Positions 50,258 through 59,221 of a stretch of DNA of 64,000 bases are shown here, in pieces; the first letter of the stretch is position 1; each line of letters starts with the position of its first letter. The notes beneath the pieces were generated by a model. It did no database searches, was not told the origin of the DNA, and saw nothing but the letters and a program-made list of their open reading frames with translations. The position numbers and the translations under genes are program-made. The stretch lies in contig NZ_CP135921.1 of NCBI RefSeq assembly GCF_032397745.1, forward strand, positions 558,001 to 622,000, written 5' to 3'. The DNA is from Bradyrhizobium prioriisuperbiae (GTDB taxonomy: Bacteria > Pseudomonadota > Alphaproteobacteria > Rhizobiales > Xanthobacteraceae).

Positions 50258-52429
50258 TCAGTTGTCCAGGAAGCTGCGCAGCTTGCGGCTGCGCGAAGGG
50301 TGCTTCAGCTTGCGCAGCGCCTTGGCTTCGATCTGGCGGATACGTTCGCGGGTCACCGAGAACTGCTGGCCGACTTCTTCCAGGGTGTGGTCGGTGTTCA
50401 TGCCGATGCCGAAACGCATGCGCAGCACGCGCTCTTCGCGCGGCGTGAGCGAGGCCAGCACGCGCGTGGTGGTCTCGCGCAGGTTGGACTGGATCGCCGC
50501 ATCGATCGGCAGGATCGCGTTCTTGTCCTCGATGAAATCGCCGAGGTGTGAATCTTCCTCGTCGCCCACCGGGGTTTCCAGCGACAGCGGCTCCTTGGCG
50601 ATCTTGAGGACCTTGCGCACCTTCTCCAGCGGCATGCCGAGCTTCTCGGCCAGCTCCTCCGGGGTCGGCTCGCGGCCGATCTCGTTGAGCATCTGGCGCG
50701 ACGTGCGCACGATCTTGTTGATGGTTTCGATCATGTGCACCGGAATGCGGATGGTGCGCGCCTGATCGGCGATCGAGCGGGTGATCGCCTGCCGGATCCA
50801 CCAAGTGGCATAGGTCGAGAACTTGTAACCGCGGCGATACTCGAACTTGTCGACCGCCTTCATCAGGCCGATGTTGCCTTCCTGGATCAGATCGAGGAAC
50901 TGCAGGCCGCGGTTGGTGTATTTCTTGGCGATCGAAATCACGAGACGCAAATTGGCCTCGACCATTTCCTTCTTCGCCTGGCGCGCCTCGCGCTCGCCCT
51001 TCTGCACGCCAAGCACGATCTTGCGGAATTCGCCGATCTCGAGCCCGGTCAGGGCAGCAAGCTGCTGGATCTCGTGGCGCAGCTCGCGGATACGATCCTT
51101 CTCGTGGGCGACGAAATTCTTCCAGCCCTTGGCCGAGAGTTTCGAGACACGGTTGAGCCAGCGCGGATCAAGCTCCGAGCCCTGGTAGTTGCGCAGGAAA
51201 TCCTCGCGGCCGACGCCATGGCTGTCGCCGAGCCGGAACAGGCGGCTTTCATAGGACACCAGCTTCTTGTTGATGTCGTAGAGCTGCTCGACCAGCGAAT
51301 CGATACGGGCCTGATTGAGCCGCAGCGACTTCACTTCGACGATGATTTCGTCCTTCAGCTTTTTGTACTTGCGCTCCTGCGACGGCGTCAGCTGCTCGTT
51401 CTGCAGCTGGTTCTGGATGTCCTGCTCCTGCAGGCGGCGCAGCTTCTTGTACTCGCTCGCGATCTTATCGAAGGTCTCCACCACCTTCGGCTTGAGCTCG
51501 GCCTCGATCGCCGCAAGCGACATCTGGTTCTCGAACTCGTCGTCGTCCATGTCGGACTCGGCGGCGGATTCAGCCGGATCCTTCTCCTCGCCTTCCGCAG
51601 CGCCGGGCGCGCCGCGCGGCGGTGCCGGACGGAACGGGGTGGCGGACGGCGGCGCAGCCGGAGGCGCAACCAGCGACGGCGCGCTCACCACGGCATCGCC
51701 AGCATTTCTTGAAGGGTCTTGGGCGTCGGCCGCAGCGGCGGGCTGGCCATCACCACCGGATTGATCGGTGATCGCCGGGTTCATGCCGTTCTTGGCATCG
51801 GGGCCGGCATAGGTGGCTTCGAGGTCGATGATGTCGCGAAGGAAGATTTTGCCTTCGTTCAGTTCGTCGCGCCAGATGATGATGGCCTGGAACGTCAGCG
51901 GGCTTTCGCAGAGACCTGCGATCATCGCTTCGCGGCCGGCTTCGATCCGCTTGGCGATGGCGATTTCGCCTTCGCGCGACAGGAGTTCGACGGTGCCCAT
52001 CTCGCGCAGATACATCCGCACCGGATCGTCGGTGCGCTCGCCGGGCTCGGATTTCTTGGTCTCGGTGACGGCCTTCTGCGTGACCTCGACAAGCTCGTTG
52101 TCGGGTTCGTCCTCGGCCTCTTCCTTGGTCTCTTCTTCGTCGTTATCGCTGTCTTCGGATTCGATAACGTTGATGCCCATGTCGGAGAGCAGCGCCAGCG
52201 TGTCTTCGATCGCCTCGGAGGTGACCTCCTCCGACGGCAGCACCGCATTCAGCTGCTCATAGGTGACGTAGCCGCGCTTCTTGGCCTGCTTGATCATCTT
52301 CTTGACGGCGGCGTCGGAAAGATCGAGCAACGGCCCCGGCGCTTCAGAAGCATCCTTTTCCGGCGCGTCAGTGACCTTCTCGTCTTTTTCCTTTTCCTTG
52401 ATCTGCGCCGTCTTCGCCTTGCTGGCCAT
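50258..52429 (-). CDS. rpoD: Housekeeping sigma factor RpoD (sigma-70)
   Basis: 723 residues. Region 1.1 and a strongly acidic stretch (about 91-112) come first, then region 1.2 ([20 protein letters not shown]). A long non-conserved region includes a Pro/Ala-rich insertion near 230-290. Region 2 follows with [20 protein letters not shown] and [14 protein letters not shown], region 3, and region 4.2 with [20 protein letters not shown]. It directs RNA polymerase to most promoters. It is downstream of dnaG, the classical macromolecular-synthesis order without rpsU. A CtrA-type box lies upstream. Confidence 0.98.
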   Translation of the reverse strand: MASKAKTAQIKEKEKDEKVTDAPEKDASEAPGPLLDLSDAAVKKMIKQAKKRGYVTYEQLNAVLPSEEVTSEAIEDTLALLSDMGINVIESEDSDNDEEETKEEAEDEPDNELVEVTQKAVTETKKSEPGERTDDPVRMYLREMGTVELLSREGEIAIAKRIEAGREAMIAGLCESPLTFQAIIIWRDELNEGKIFLRDIIDLEATYAGPDAKNGMNPAITDQSGGDGQPAAAADAQDPSRNAGDAVVSAPSLVAPPAAPPSATPFRPAPPRGAPGAAEGEEKDPAESAAESDMDDDEFENQMSLAAIEAELKPKVVETFDKIASEYKKLRRLQEQDIQNQLQNEQLTPSQERKYKKLKDEIIVEVKSLRLNQARIDSLVEQLYDINKKLVSYESRLFRLGDSHGVGREDFLRNYQGSELDPRWLNRVSKLSAKGWKNFVAHEKDRIRELRHEIQQLAALTGLEIGEFRKIVLGVQKGEREARQAKKEMVEANLRLVISIAKKYTNRGLQFLDLIQEGNIGLMKAVDKFEYRRGYKFSTYATWWIRQAITRSIADQARTIRIPVHMIETINKIVRTSRQMLNEIGREPTPEELAEKLGMPLEKVRKVLKIAKEPLSLETPVGDEEDSHLGDFIEDKNAILPIDAAIQSNLRETTTRVLASLTPREERVLRMRFGIGMNTDHTLEEVGQQFSVTRERIRQIEAKALRKLKHPSRSRKLRSFLDN

Positions 52430-52733
52430 TCACTGCTCCTGAAACGCGCTACCCGCACGGGGGCGTCACCGCCCTCGCTGCCCGGAGCGCGATCGCGCCC
52501 CATGTTGTGTTTGAGCCTGATCCCCCGGAAACCGGCTCCGCTGGACCACGCTCGTGTATCAACCCGCCTTTGACACGGAAAGGGCGGCGCTATCGCAACG
52601 CCACCCCCGAATCGATTTCGCCACTCTCGCCTGACGCCGTTAAGCGCCCCTTAACCCTGTTTTTGCGTCCAAAATGTCCGTCTTGCGAGTCTTTAATTGC
52701 GGTTCCCCGACGCCGGGCGGGCGAAACTCAGGC
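52430..52733. promoter_or_regulatory. 304-bp dnaG-rpoD spacer with a perfect CtrA-type box
   Basis: No gene. GTTAA-N7-TTAAC at 52639-52655 is symmetrical and fits the CtrA consensus TTAA-N7-TTAAC on both strands; it is about 210 bp upstream of the rpoD ATG. This suggests that rpoD has its own promoter, tied to the cell cycle. The rest of the spacer shows no clear terminator for dnaG. Confidence 0.65.
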
Positions 52734-54746
52734 TCACACCGACTTGAGGAACCGGCCGGAGGACTCGCCGAACCCCTCGATCAGAGCCTCGGTGCCATCC
52801 ACTTCCGCAAGCCGGGCTTTGACGTCGCGCAGCCAGGCTTCATTCGCCTCATTGGCCACCTCGCCCAGAGCCAGCTCTGCGTCCTTCAGCTCCCTAAGTA
52901 GGGAGTGCGACTGCCGATGCAAGACGATCAATTGATGCCAGGTGGCGAGTACGTCGTCGGTAGCCGCTCCAGGTTGCGCGCCCCACACCGCGAAGGTCGT
53001 GATAGATTTCTCAACCCTTTGAAGAAGCTCTGAAAATCCAGATTTTGCCAAATCCGCTCGCAGTTTTTCGCTCTGCTCGACGGGGTCGGGGCTGTGATGA
53101 TGATCATGGGCGAAAGCTGCGATGATGGCTGCGCGCAGCCGGTGGGCCTCCGGATGGGCCAATTCCAGCGCCGCGACCTCCTCCAGATGGTCGTCCAGCA
53201 GCCAAGGATGGTTGATCAGCGACTGCAGGATCAGGGCCTCGCGTCGCGACAGCGCCGTCCGCTGTCCCCGCATCAGAGGGCTGCTCGCCAATTGCGGACT
53301 GGCCGCCTGATAGGGGCCGCGCCCGAGGCTCTGACCAACAGTGGAAAACTTCTGGCCGGCCCCTCGCGGGTTGCCCCGCCCGCCCTGGAACCCGTTTTGA
53401 GACCCTCGCGGCGCGAATCGGCGCCTCGATTCGCCGCCGAAACCGGGTCCGCGCCCGTAGCCGCCGCGACCGCCCTCAGGGGCCAAGGTCCGCTGCAACC
53501 GCTCCACCAGATCCTGCCGATAATAGCGGCGGATCACCTCGTCGAGGATGCCATTGGTCAATTCACCAATGCGGGCTTCCAGCGCCGCCCGGCGTTCCGG
53601 CGTGTTGAAGCTCCCGCCCTCGGTCTCGCGCGACCAGATCACCTCGGCCAATGGCCGAGCCGCGCCGATCACGTCTTCGATCGCGCCCCGCCCGCCGCTG
53701 CGCGCGAGATCGTCGGGGTCCTGCCCCTCCGGCAACAGCGCGATGCGCAGACTCTTGCCGGGCTTGAGGTGCGGCAGCGCCAGATCGGCGGCGCGATAGG
53801 CGGCGCGCTTGCCGGCCTTGTCGCCGTCGAAGCAGAGGATCGGTTCATCCACCATCTTCCACAGATGGGCGAGCTGATTTTCAGTCAGCGCTGTGCCGAG
53901 CGGGGCGACAGTGCCGGCAAAACCCGCCGTCACCATGGCGATGACGTCGACATAGCCTTCGACCACGATCAGCGGCGCGCCATTGTGGGTCGCCTGCCGT
54001 GCCGGCGCAAAGTTGTAGAGATTATCGCCCTTGTGAAACAGCGGCGTTTCCGGCGAGTTCAGGTACTTGGCCGAGACATCCTTTTCCAGCGCGCGGCCGC
54101 CAAAGGCGATGACCCGATTGCGCAAGTCGGTGATGGGAAATATCACGCGATCGCGGAAGCGATCGTACGGCACCGGAATATCGTCGCCGCCGATCAAAAG
54201 CCCCGCCTCGATCATATCCTCCACCGAGACGCCGGCCTTGCCGAGATGCTCCTTCAGCGTGAACCGCTCGCCGTCCGCATAGCCGATCCGGAACTGCAGC
54301 TGCGTCGTGGGCGCGATCGCACGATCGGCAAGATAACCACGCGCCTTGGCGCCCACACGCGACGCCAGCGTCTCGATGAAGAAGGTGGTCGCCATCTCCA
54401 TCACATCGTGCAGGGTGCGGCGGCGCTGCTCTTGGCGCGCGGCGTCGGGTGTCACCGCGGGGAGCGAAAGACCGGCCATCGACGCCAGGCGCTCGACGGC
54501 TTCGGTGAAGCCGACGCCGTCGGTTTCCATCACAAAGCTGATGATGTCGCCATGCTTGCCGGACGAGAAGTCGTGATAGAAGCCCTTCTGATCATTGACG
54601 GTGAACGACGGCGATTTCTCCTGCTGGAACGGCGACAGGCCCTTCCACTCCCGGCCCGCCTTCTTCAGCTTGACGCGTCGCCCCACGACTTCCGAAACCA
54701 GAAGCCGTGCGCGCAGTTCATCGAGAAATTGGGGCGTAAAGCGCAT
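52734..54746 (-). CDS. dnaG: DNA primase DnaG with degenerate zinc-binding domain
   Basis: 670 residues. It makes RNA primers at the replication fork. The TOPRIM core is intact (VVEGYVDVIAMVTAGF and ILCFDGDKAGKRAA), with the DnaB-binding helical tail. In the N-terminal CHC2 domain the four zinc ligands are gone: Ser38, Gln41, Asp59 and Ser62 stand where Cys, His, Cys, Cys belong (GLSPFQQEKSPSF and FYHDFSSGKHGD). The fold around them is kept. A Gly/Arg-rich insertion near 425-470 (GRGGYGRGPGFGGESRR) is unusual. Followed by rpoD. Confidence 0.96.
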   Translation of the reverse strand: MRFTPQFLDELRARLLVSEVVGRRVKLKKAGREWKGLSPFQQEKSPSFTVNDQKGFYHDFSSGKHGDIISFVMETDGVGFTEAVERLASMAGLSLPAVTPDAARQEQRRRTLHDVMEMATTFFIETLASRVGAKARGYLADRAIAPTTQLQFRIGYADGERFTLKEHLGKAGVSVEDMIEAGLLIGGDDIPVPYDRFRDRVIFPITDLRNRVIAFGGRALEKDVSAKYLNSPETPLFHKGDNLYNFAPARQATHNGAPLIVVEGYVDVIAMVTAGFAGTVAPLGTALTENQLAHLWKMVDEPILCFDGDKAGKRAAYRAADLALPHLKPGKSLRIALLPEGQDPDDLARSGGRGAIEDVIGAARPLAEVIWSRETEGGSFNTPERRAALEARIGELTNGILDEVIRRYYRQDLVERLQRTLAPEGGRGGYGRGPGFGGESRRRFAPRGSQNGFQGGRGNPRGAGQKFSTVGQSLGRGPYQAASPQLASSPLMRGQRTALSRREALILQSLINHPWLLDDHLEEVAALELAHPEAHRLRAAIIAAFAHDHHHSPDPVEQSEKLRADLAKSGFSELLQRVEKSITTFAVWGAQPGAATDDVLATWHQLIVLHRQSHSLLRELKDAELALGEVANEANEAWLRDVKARLAEVDGTEALIEGFGESSGRFLKSV

Positions 54747-54950
54747 CAGCTTCGCAGACTTTCCAGCAACCGATCATCAATATAGGTGGGCTCACGTGGC
54801 GGCCATAGGTCGAAGACGTGTCTCCCCCCTTTCCACAGGGCGGATTTTGGCTCGAGACACGCCGGATCCGACGAGTAGGGCCGCGCTCCGGTCTTGCGTC
54901 CGGCGGCAGACGGCCTATCTCAGGCGTGCTCGGCAACTCTGTCGATCCAG

Positions 54951-54960
54951 CCCCCCCCCC
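54951..54960. repeat. C10 homopolymer before the MFS gene
   Basis: Ten consecutive C, 26 bp before ATG 54987. TATAAA at 54973-54978 lies between the tract and the start codon. Homopolymers of this length are prone to slippage and sit in promoters or 5' regions of phase-variable genes. Confidence 0.7.
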
Positions 54961-54986
54961 AACAGTTCCGCTTATAAACCCATCCA

Positions 54987-56168
54987 ATGCCTGACCAGAC
55001 CGCAAGCCACGGCACCGTGCCGGCCTGGCTGATCTTTTGCCTCGCCGTCGGTACGGGCGTGACCGTGGCCAATCTCTACTACGCCCAGCCCCTGATCGGC
55101 CCGATCGGACAGTCGCTCGGCATCAGCATTGCCCGCTCCGGCTTGATCGTGACCACCATCCAGGCGGGCTATGTGGCGGGTCTGCTGTTGCTCGGTCCGC
55201 TCGGCGACATCGTCGAGAACAAGAAGCTCATCCTCGGCGCGCTGTGCGCCGTCATCGTAAGCCTCGTGGCGGCGATGCTGGCGACGTCGGTCTGGATCTT
55301 CCTCGCCGCAGTTCTCATACTCGGTTTCAGCACCAGCGTGACCCAGACCATCCTCCTGATCGCCTCTCATCTCGCACCGGAGAAACGCCGCGGCGAGATT
55401 ATCGGCAAGGTGATGAGCGGGCTCCTGCTCGGCATCCTGCTGTCGCGCCCGATCGCGACCCTGGTCGCCGGTGTGGCCGGCTGGCACGCGGTGTTCGGGC
55501 TGTCGGCACTGGTGGTGAGCGCGATCGCCATCCTGCTGGCCGTGGCGCTGCCGCGCCGCCATCCGGATTCGAAAACCGGCTATCGCGAGTTGATCGGATC
55601 GTTATGGCCGGTGCTGCGCGACAACCCGGTGCTGCAGCGGCGTTCGATCTACCAGGCCTGCATGTTCGGCTCGATCAGCCTGTTCTTCACCTCGATCCCG
55701 GTGCTGCTGCAGGCGCCGCCGTTTTCGCTGGGCACAGTCGGCCTCTCCGCTTTCCTGCTCAGCGGCGCAATCGGCGTGCTGGTTGCGCCGGTGGTGGGGC
55801 GTCTGGCAGACCGCGGCCACGGCCGGCTGGTCACCGGCCTTGGCATTGCATTGGCGGCTGCGGCCTTCGGCCTGACATTCTTCGGCGGCACCGGCTCGCT
55901 CGTGCCGCTGGTCGGCGCCAGCATCCTGATCGACGCCGGCGTCCAGTGCACGCTGGTGAGCGGACAGCGCGAAATCTACAAGCTGCCGGCGGAGATCCGC
56001 GGTCGCGTCAATGCCGCGTTCGTCACCAGCATCTTCCTCGGCGGCGGCATCGGCTCGGCACTGAGTACGGTGGTGTTTTCGATCGGCGGCTTCGTGCCGC
56101 TCGGTGCGATCGGCCTGGTGTTCGCGGCGATCCTGCTCGCGGCCTATCTGACCGAATTCCGCACCTGA
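54987..56168 (+). CDS. MFS transporter, YnfM/arabinose-efflux type
   Basis: 393 residues with 12 predicted helices. Typical sites are VANLYYAQPLIGPIG in helix 1, GPLGDIVENKKLIL in the loop 2-3 region and PEKRRGEIIGKVMSG before helix 5. It probably exports a drug or sugar-like compound. No Shine-Dalgarno is seen before the ATG; TATAAA lies 9 bases upstream, so transcription may begin at or next to the start codon. The next gene is convergent, its stop 2 bp away. Confidence 0.9.
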   Translation: MPDQTASHGTVPAWLIFCLAVGTGVTVANLYYAQPLIGPIGQSLGISIARSGLIVTTIQAGYVAGLLLLGPLGDIVENKKLILGALCAVIVSLVAAMLATSVWIFLAAVLILGFSTSVTQTILLIASHLAPEKRRGEIIGKVMSGLLLGILLSRPIATLVAGVAGWHAVFGLSALVVSAIAILLAVALPRRHPDSKTGYRELIGSLWPVLRDNPVLQRRSIYQACMFGSISLFFTSIPVLLQAPPFSLGTVGLSAFLLSGAIGVLVAPVVGRLADRGHGRLVTGLGIALAAAAFGLTFFGGTGSLVPLVGASILIDAGVQCTLVSGQREIYKLPAEIRGRVNAAFVTSIFLGGGIGSALSTVVFSIGGFVPLGAIGLVFAAILLAAYLTEFRT

Positions 56169-56170
56169 AA

Positions 56171-56566
56171 TCACGGACGCAGGAACCGGCCGCTGCGAAT
56201 CCGTGTCAGCCCGGCAATCGGGCGGTTGTAGACATACACAAACGCCTCGAGGGTCTTGCCGTCGCCCAATGCGATGGTCTGCAGCCTGCGGACATATTGC
56301 ACCGGCTTTTGCGACAGCGGCCCACTTCCCTCATAGACGTCCAGCCGCCGCAGCAGACGGGAAGGATGACGCAGCACATAGACGTCGCCGAACACCACGT
56401 CTCCGGCCATCGTCGATGGCACCACGCCGGGATAATGGGAAATCATGTAAAGCCGCCCTGCGTAGCGGCCTTCACCGACGAAATCTGCATTGGCCGCGAG
56501 CATGGCCGCCATCGGATGACGGGCCCGCCGCATCAGCGTGCCGTAAACAAACAAATGCACTGTCAT
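56171..56566 (-). CDS. Gamma-glutamylcyclotransferase-like protein
   Basis: 131 residues. The family motif FVYGTLM is at the N-terminus, with HPMAAMLAANADFVGEG and the acidic LDVYEGSGPLS around the presumed catalytic Glu. AIG2-like/GGCT proteins act on gamma-glutamyl amines or glutathione; the substrate is uncertain. It is 32 bp downstream of the transglutaminase gene, same strand. Confidence 0.85.
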   Translation of the reverse strand: MTVHLFVYGTLMRRARHPMAAMLAANADFVGEGRYAGRLYMISHYPGVVPSTMAGDVVFGDVYVLRHPSRLLRRLDVYEGSGPLSQKPVQYVRRLQTIALGDGKTLEAFVYVYNRPIAGLTRIRSGRFLRP

Positions 56567-56598
56567 GAGAAGATGAAACGAGGTCCTGCGATCGGCAC

Positions 56599-57411
56599 TC
56601 AGGGTGCCACCACCTCGTCGGTGTGGACAACAAATTTCTTCAGCACCACCGGGCCGAAGTTCGTTGTCAGCGCCACGTCGGCGGCATCACGGCCGGTGCC
56701 CATCAGAATGCGGCCGATCCTCGGCTTGTTGTGACGGGCATCAAAGGTATGCCAGCGGCCTGACAGATGCGCCTCGAACCATCCGGAAAAATCCATCGGC
56801 GCCGGATCCGGCGGCACGCCGATGTCGCCGAGATAACCGGTCACGTAGCGCGCCGGAATGTTCATGCAGCGGCAGAGCGCAACGGCGAGATGGGCAAAAT
56901 CCCGGCACACGCCCTTCCGGACCTGGTAGACGTTGAAGGCGGTGCGAGTTGCATCGGCGTGCTGATAACCGAATTCGACGTGGCCATGCACGAAATCGCA
57001 GATCGCCTGCACCCGCGCCCATCCCGGCGGCGTATCCTTGAACAGCGTCCAGGCGATATCGGCGAGCTTCTCCGTCTCACAATAGCGGCTCGGCATCAAA
57101 TACAGCAGGCACGCGTCGGAAAGCTCTTCGATGGCGAGTTGCCTGGCCTCGAGCGCGACCGGATCGGGCCGGCCGCTGTCGCGCACCAGCGCCTCGCCAC
57201 GCAGCCTGATCTTGCCGGCGGGGGCCGTCAGCCGCCCGCAGGCATTGCCGAAACTGTCCCGATAGTATCGGACCGGAACGTCCGGCTCGGTCACCAGCGT
57301 TTCTGCCCCGACAATATCGCCGGCCCGGGAGGGGTGGATGCTGAGCATGATCACCATCGGGGTGACGGCCGGCGTCTCGTAGACGATGTCAAATCCCGTG
57401 CGGATCAGCAT
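56599..57411 (-). CDS. Transglutaminase-like family protein (cysteine protease fold)
   Basis: 270 residues from ATG 57411 (upstream in-frame ATGs are possible, no ribosome site decides). An N-terminal beta domain is followed by the transglutaminase core: catalytic Cys in RKGVCRDFAHLAVALCR, His in GRWHTFDARHNKPR, and the Asp within the same segment. No signal peptide, so cytoplasmic. Such proteins are proteases or amide-forming enzymes; the partner is not known. Divergent from the next gene. Confidence 0.87.
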   Translation of the reverse strand: MLIRTGFDIVYETPAVTPMVIMLSIHPSRAGDIVGAETLVTEPDVPVRYYRDSFGNACGRLTAPAGKIRLRGEALVRDSGRPDPVALEARQLAIEELSDACLLYLMPSRYCETEKLADIAWTLFKDTPPGWARVQAICDFVHGHVEFGYQHADATRTAFNVYQVRKGVCRDFAHLAVALCRCMNIPARYVTGYLGDIGVPPDPAPMDFSGWFEAHLSGRWHTFDARHNKPRIGRILMGTGRDAADVALTTNFGPVVLKKFVVHTDEVVAP

Positions 57412-57652
57412 GTTGCCGGCGCGGTTCGCAACCCCACTTTCGCCGCGATCGACCAACCTGGCCATTTTCGTGACATTTGTCTCCGCCAGGTTGGCGGCAT
57501 CTTCAGGGGCAGAACTTCGGATTCGGCAGGTCACGGGATGTCTTTGATTTGAGTGAGACTTTATTAGATGATCGAACAGGCCGAATCTTGCGATGGCCTG
57601 CCGCTTCGTTGAGCAGCCCATCGAACAGCAGCGTCAGGCGGCAGGGATACGC

Positions 57653-58453
57653 ATGAACCCAGACAATCCCCTTTCATTACGCCTCACAAGCGATGAAGTT
57701 CCACCGGTGCTGGAGGAAAATGATAAGGGCATATCGCCGTTCTTGTTCACCTGCGATCACTACGGCCGGCTGATCCCGCGTGCGCTTGGCCAGCTTGGAC
57801 TGCCCATCGACGAACTGACACGGCACATCGCCTGGGACATCGGCATCGCCGGCGTCGCGACCGCGCTGTCGCACATGATGAATGCGCACCTGATCGCGCA
57901 GCGTTATTCGCGACTGGTGATCGACTGCAACCGGCCGCCGGGCGCGCCGTCCTCGATCCCGATGATCAGCGAAGCAACCATGATCCCCGGCAACGAGGGC
58001 CTGACACACGACAGCGCCGAGGACCGGCGACGACTATTCTTCGAGCCGTATCACAACCGGATCGATGAGGTCATCGCGCAGCGGCTGCGCGATGGACGAC
58101 CGACCATCCTGGTCTCGCTGCATTCCTTCACGCCGATCTATGCCGGCATCGCACGTCCCTGGCACGTCGGGACGCTGTATCATCGCGATACCAGGCTGCC
58201 ACCATTGCTGCTGCAGCAGCTGCGCGCCGAGGGCGATCTGGTGGTCGGCGACAACGAGCCCTATGCGGTAAGCGATGCCACTGACTACACCATTCCCGTG
58301 CACGGCGAGAAGCGGGGCCTGATGAACACCGGCATCGAGATCCGCCAGGACTTGATCTCCGAGCCCTCGGGTCAGCAGCAATGGGCTGAGCGACTGGCCC
58401 GCATTCTCACCGAAATCGAGGCCGTGGTCGGCGCCGAACACTTGCCGGTGTAA
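57653..58453 (+). CDS. N-formylglutamate amidohydrolase family protein
   Basis: 266 residues. The N-terminal SPFLFTCDHYGRLIPRAL and the DWN-like RLVIDCNRPPGAPSS motifs, with LVSLHSFTPIYAG, are those of the HutG2/FGase zinc family. It may release formate from N-formylglutamate or act on a related amide. Other histidine-catabolism genes are not present, which weakens that assignment. ATG 57653 has AGGGAT before it. Confidence 0.87.
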   Translation: MNPDNPLSLRLTSDEVPPVLEENDKGISPFLFTCDHYGRLIPRALGQLGLPIDELTRHIAWDIGIAGVATALSHMMNAHLIAQRYSRLVIDCNRPPGAPSSIPMISEATMIPGNEGLTHDSAEDRRRLFFEPYHNRIDEVIAQRLRDGRPTILVSLHSFTPIYAGIARPWHVGTLYHRDTRLPPLLLQQLRAEGDLVVGDNEPYAVSDATDYTIPVHGEKRGLMNTGIEIRQDLISEPSGQQQWAERLARILTEIEAVVGAEHLPV

Positions 58454-58501
58454 CGCAACCGTATCGGCGCATGGCGTCTCCGCCCTGTTGTCGACGACGG
58501 G

Positions 58502-59119
58502 TTATCGCGCGCGGCTCAGCGCCAGCCAGATGCCACCACCGATCATAAAGCCGCCGGAGGCCCGCGACAGCATCCGCGCGCGACGCGCCGACAGGATGTT
58601 GCGCGCCCGCCCGGCCAGCAGGGCGTAGGCGGCATCGGACATTGCCACCGTCACCATGAAGGTGAGGCCGAGCACCACGATCTGCGGAAATTGCGGCTGG
58701 CTCATATCGACGAATTGCGGAATGAAGGCACCGAAGAACACCAGCACCTTGGGATTGCTCAGCAGCACCAAGAGGCCCTGCAGAAAAAACCCGCCCCGCG
58801 GCGGCGGAGGTGGTGCGTCCGATGTTTCGAGCATGCTGGGCGAGCGGATCAGCTTGATGCCGAGCCAGACCAGATAGGCGGCGCCCGCAAACCGCACCCA
58901 GTCGAACCAGTACCCCATCGTCGCCATCAGCGAGGTCAGCCCGACGGCGACAACGCCGATCACGATCGCCAATCCGACCTGGGCACCGGTGATGTTGATC
59001 AGTGCGGCGCGTGTGCCATAGCGCAGGCCATTGGCAATCACCAGCGTCACCACCGGTCCGGGCAACAGCGCCAGCGCGATACAGGCGGCGACATAAGCGA
59101 GATAGAGCTGCAGTGACAT
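58502..59119 (-). CDS. LysE/RhtB-type amino acid exporter
   Basis: 205 residues, six hydrophobic helices, with LALLPGPVVTLVIANGL at helix 1, NPKVLVFFGAFIPQFVD in the middle and a Pro-rich loop (APPPPPRGG). Same family as the gene at 48656 but clearly diverged. Monocistronic as seen; convergent with the formylglutamate gene. Confidence 0.9.
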   Translation of the reverse strand: MSLQLYLAYVAACIALALLPGPVVTLVIANGLRYGTRAALINITGAQVGLAIVIGVVAVGLTSLMATMGYWFDWVRFAGAAYLVWLGIKLIRSPSMLETSDAPPPPPRGGFFLQGLLVLLSNPKVLVFFGAFIPQFVDMSQPQFPQIVVLGLTFMVTVAMSDAAYALLAGRARNILSARRARMLSRASGGFMIGGGIWLALSRAR

Positions 59120-59221
59120 GATGAATTCCTTGCCCGTAGGTTCTTGAGCGAGAGCAAGAGACTATCGCGATTTCCCCGACACCGCCAGCGCATGCCGTCA
59201 TGCGTGCCAGCGCCGATGGCG

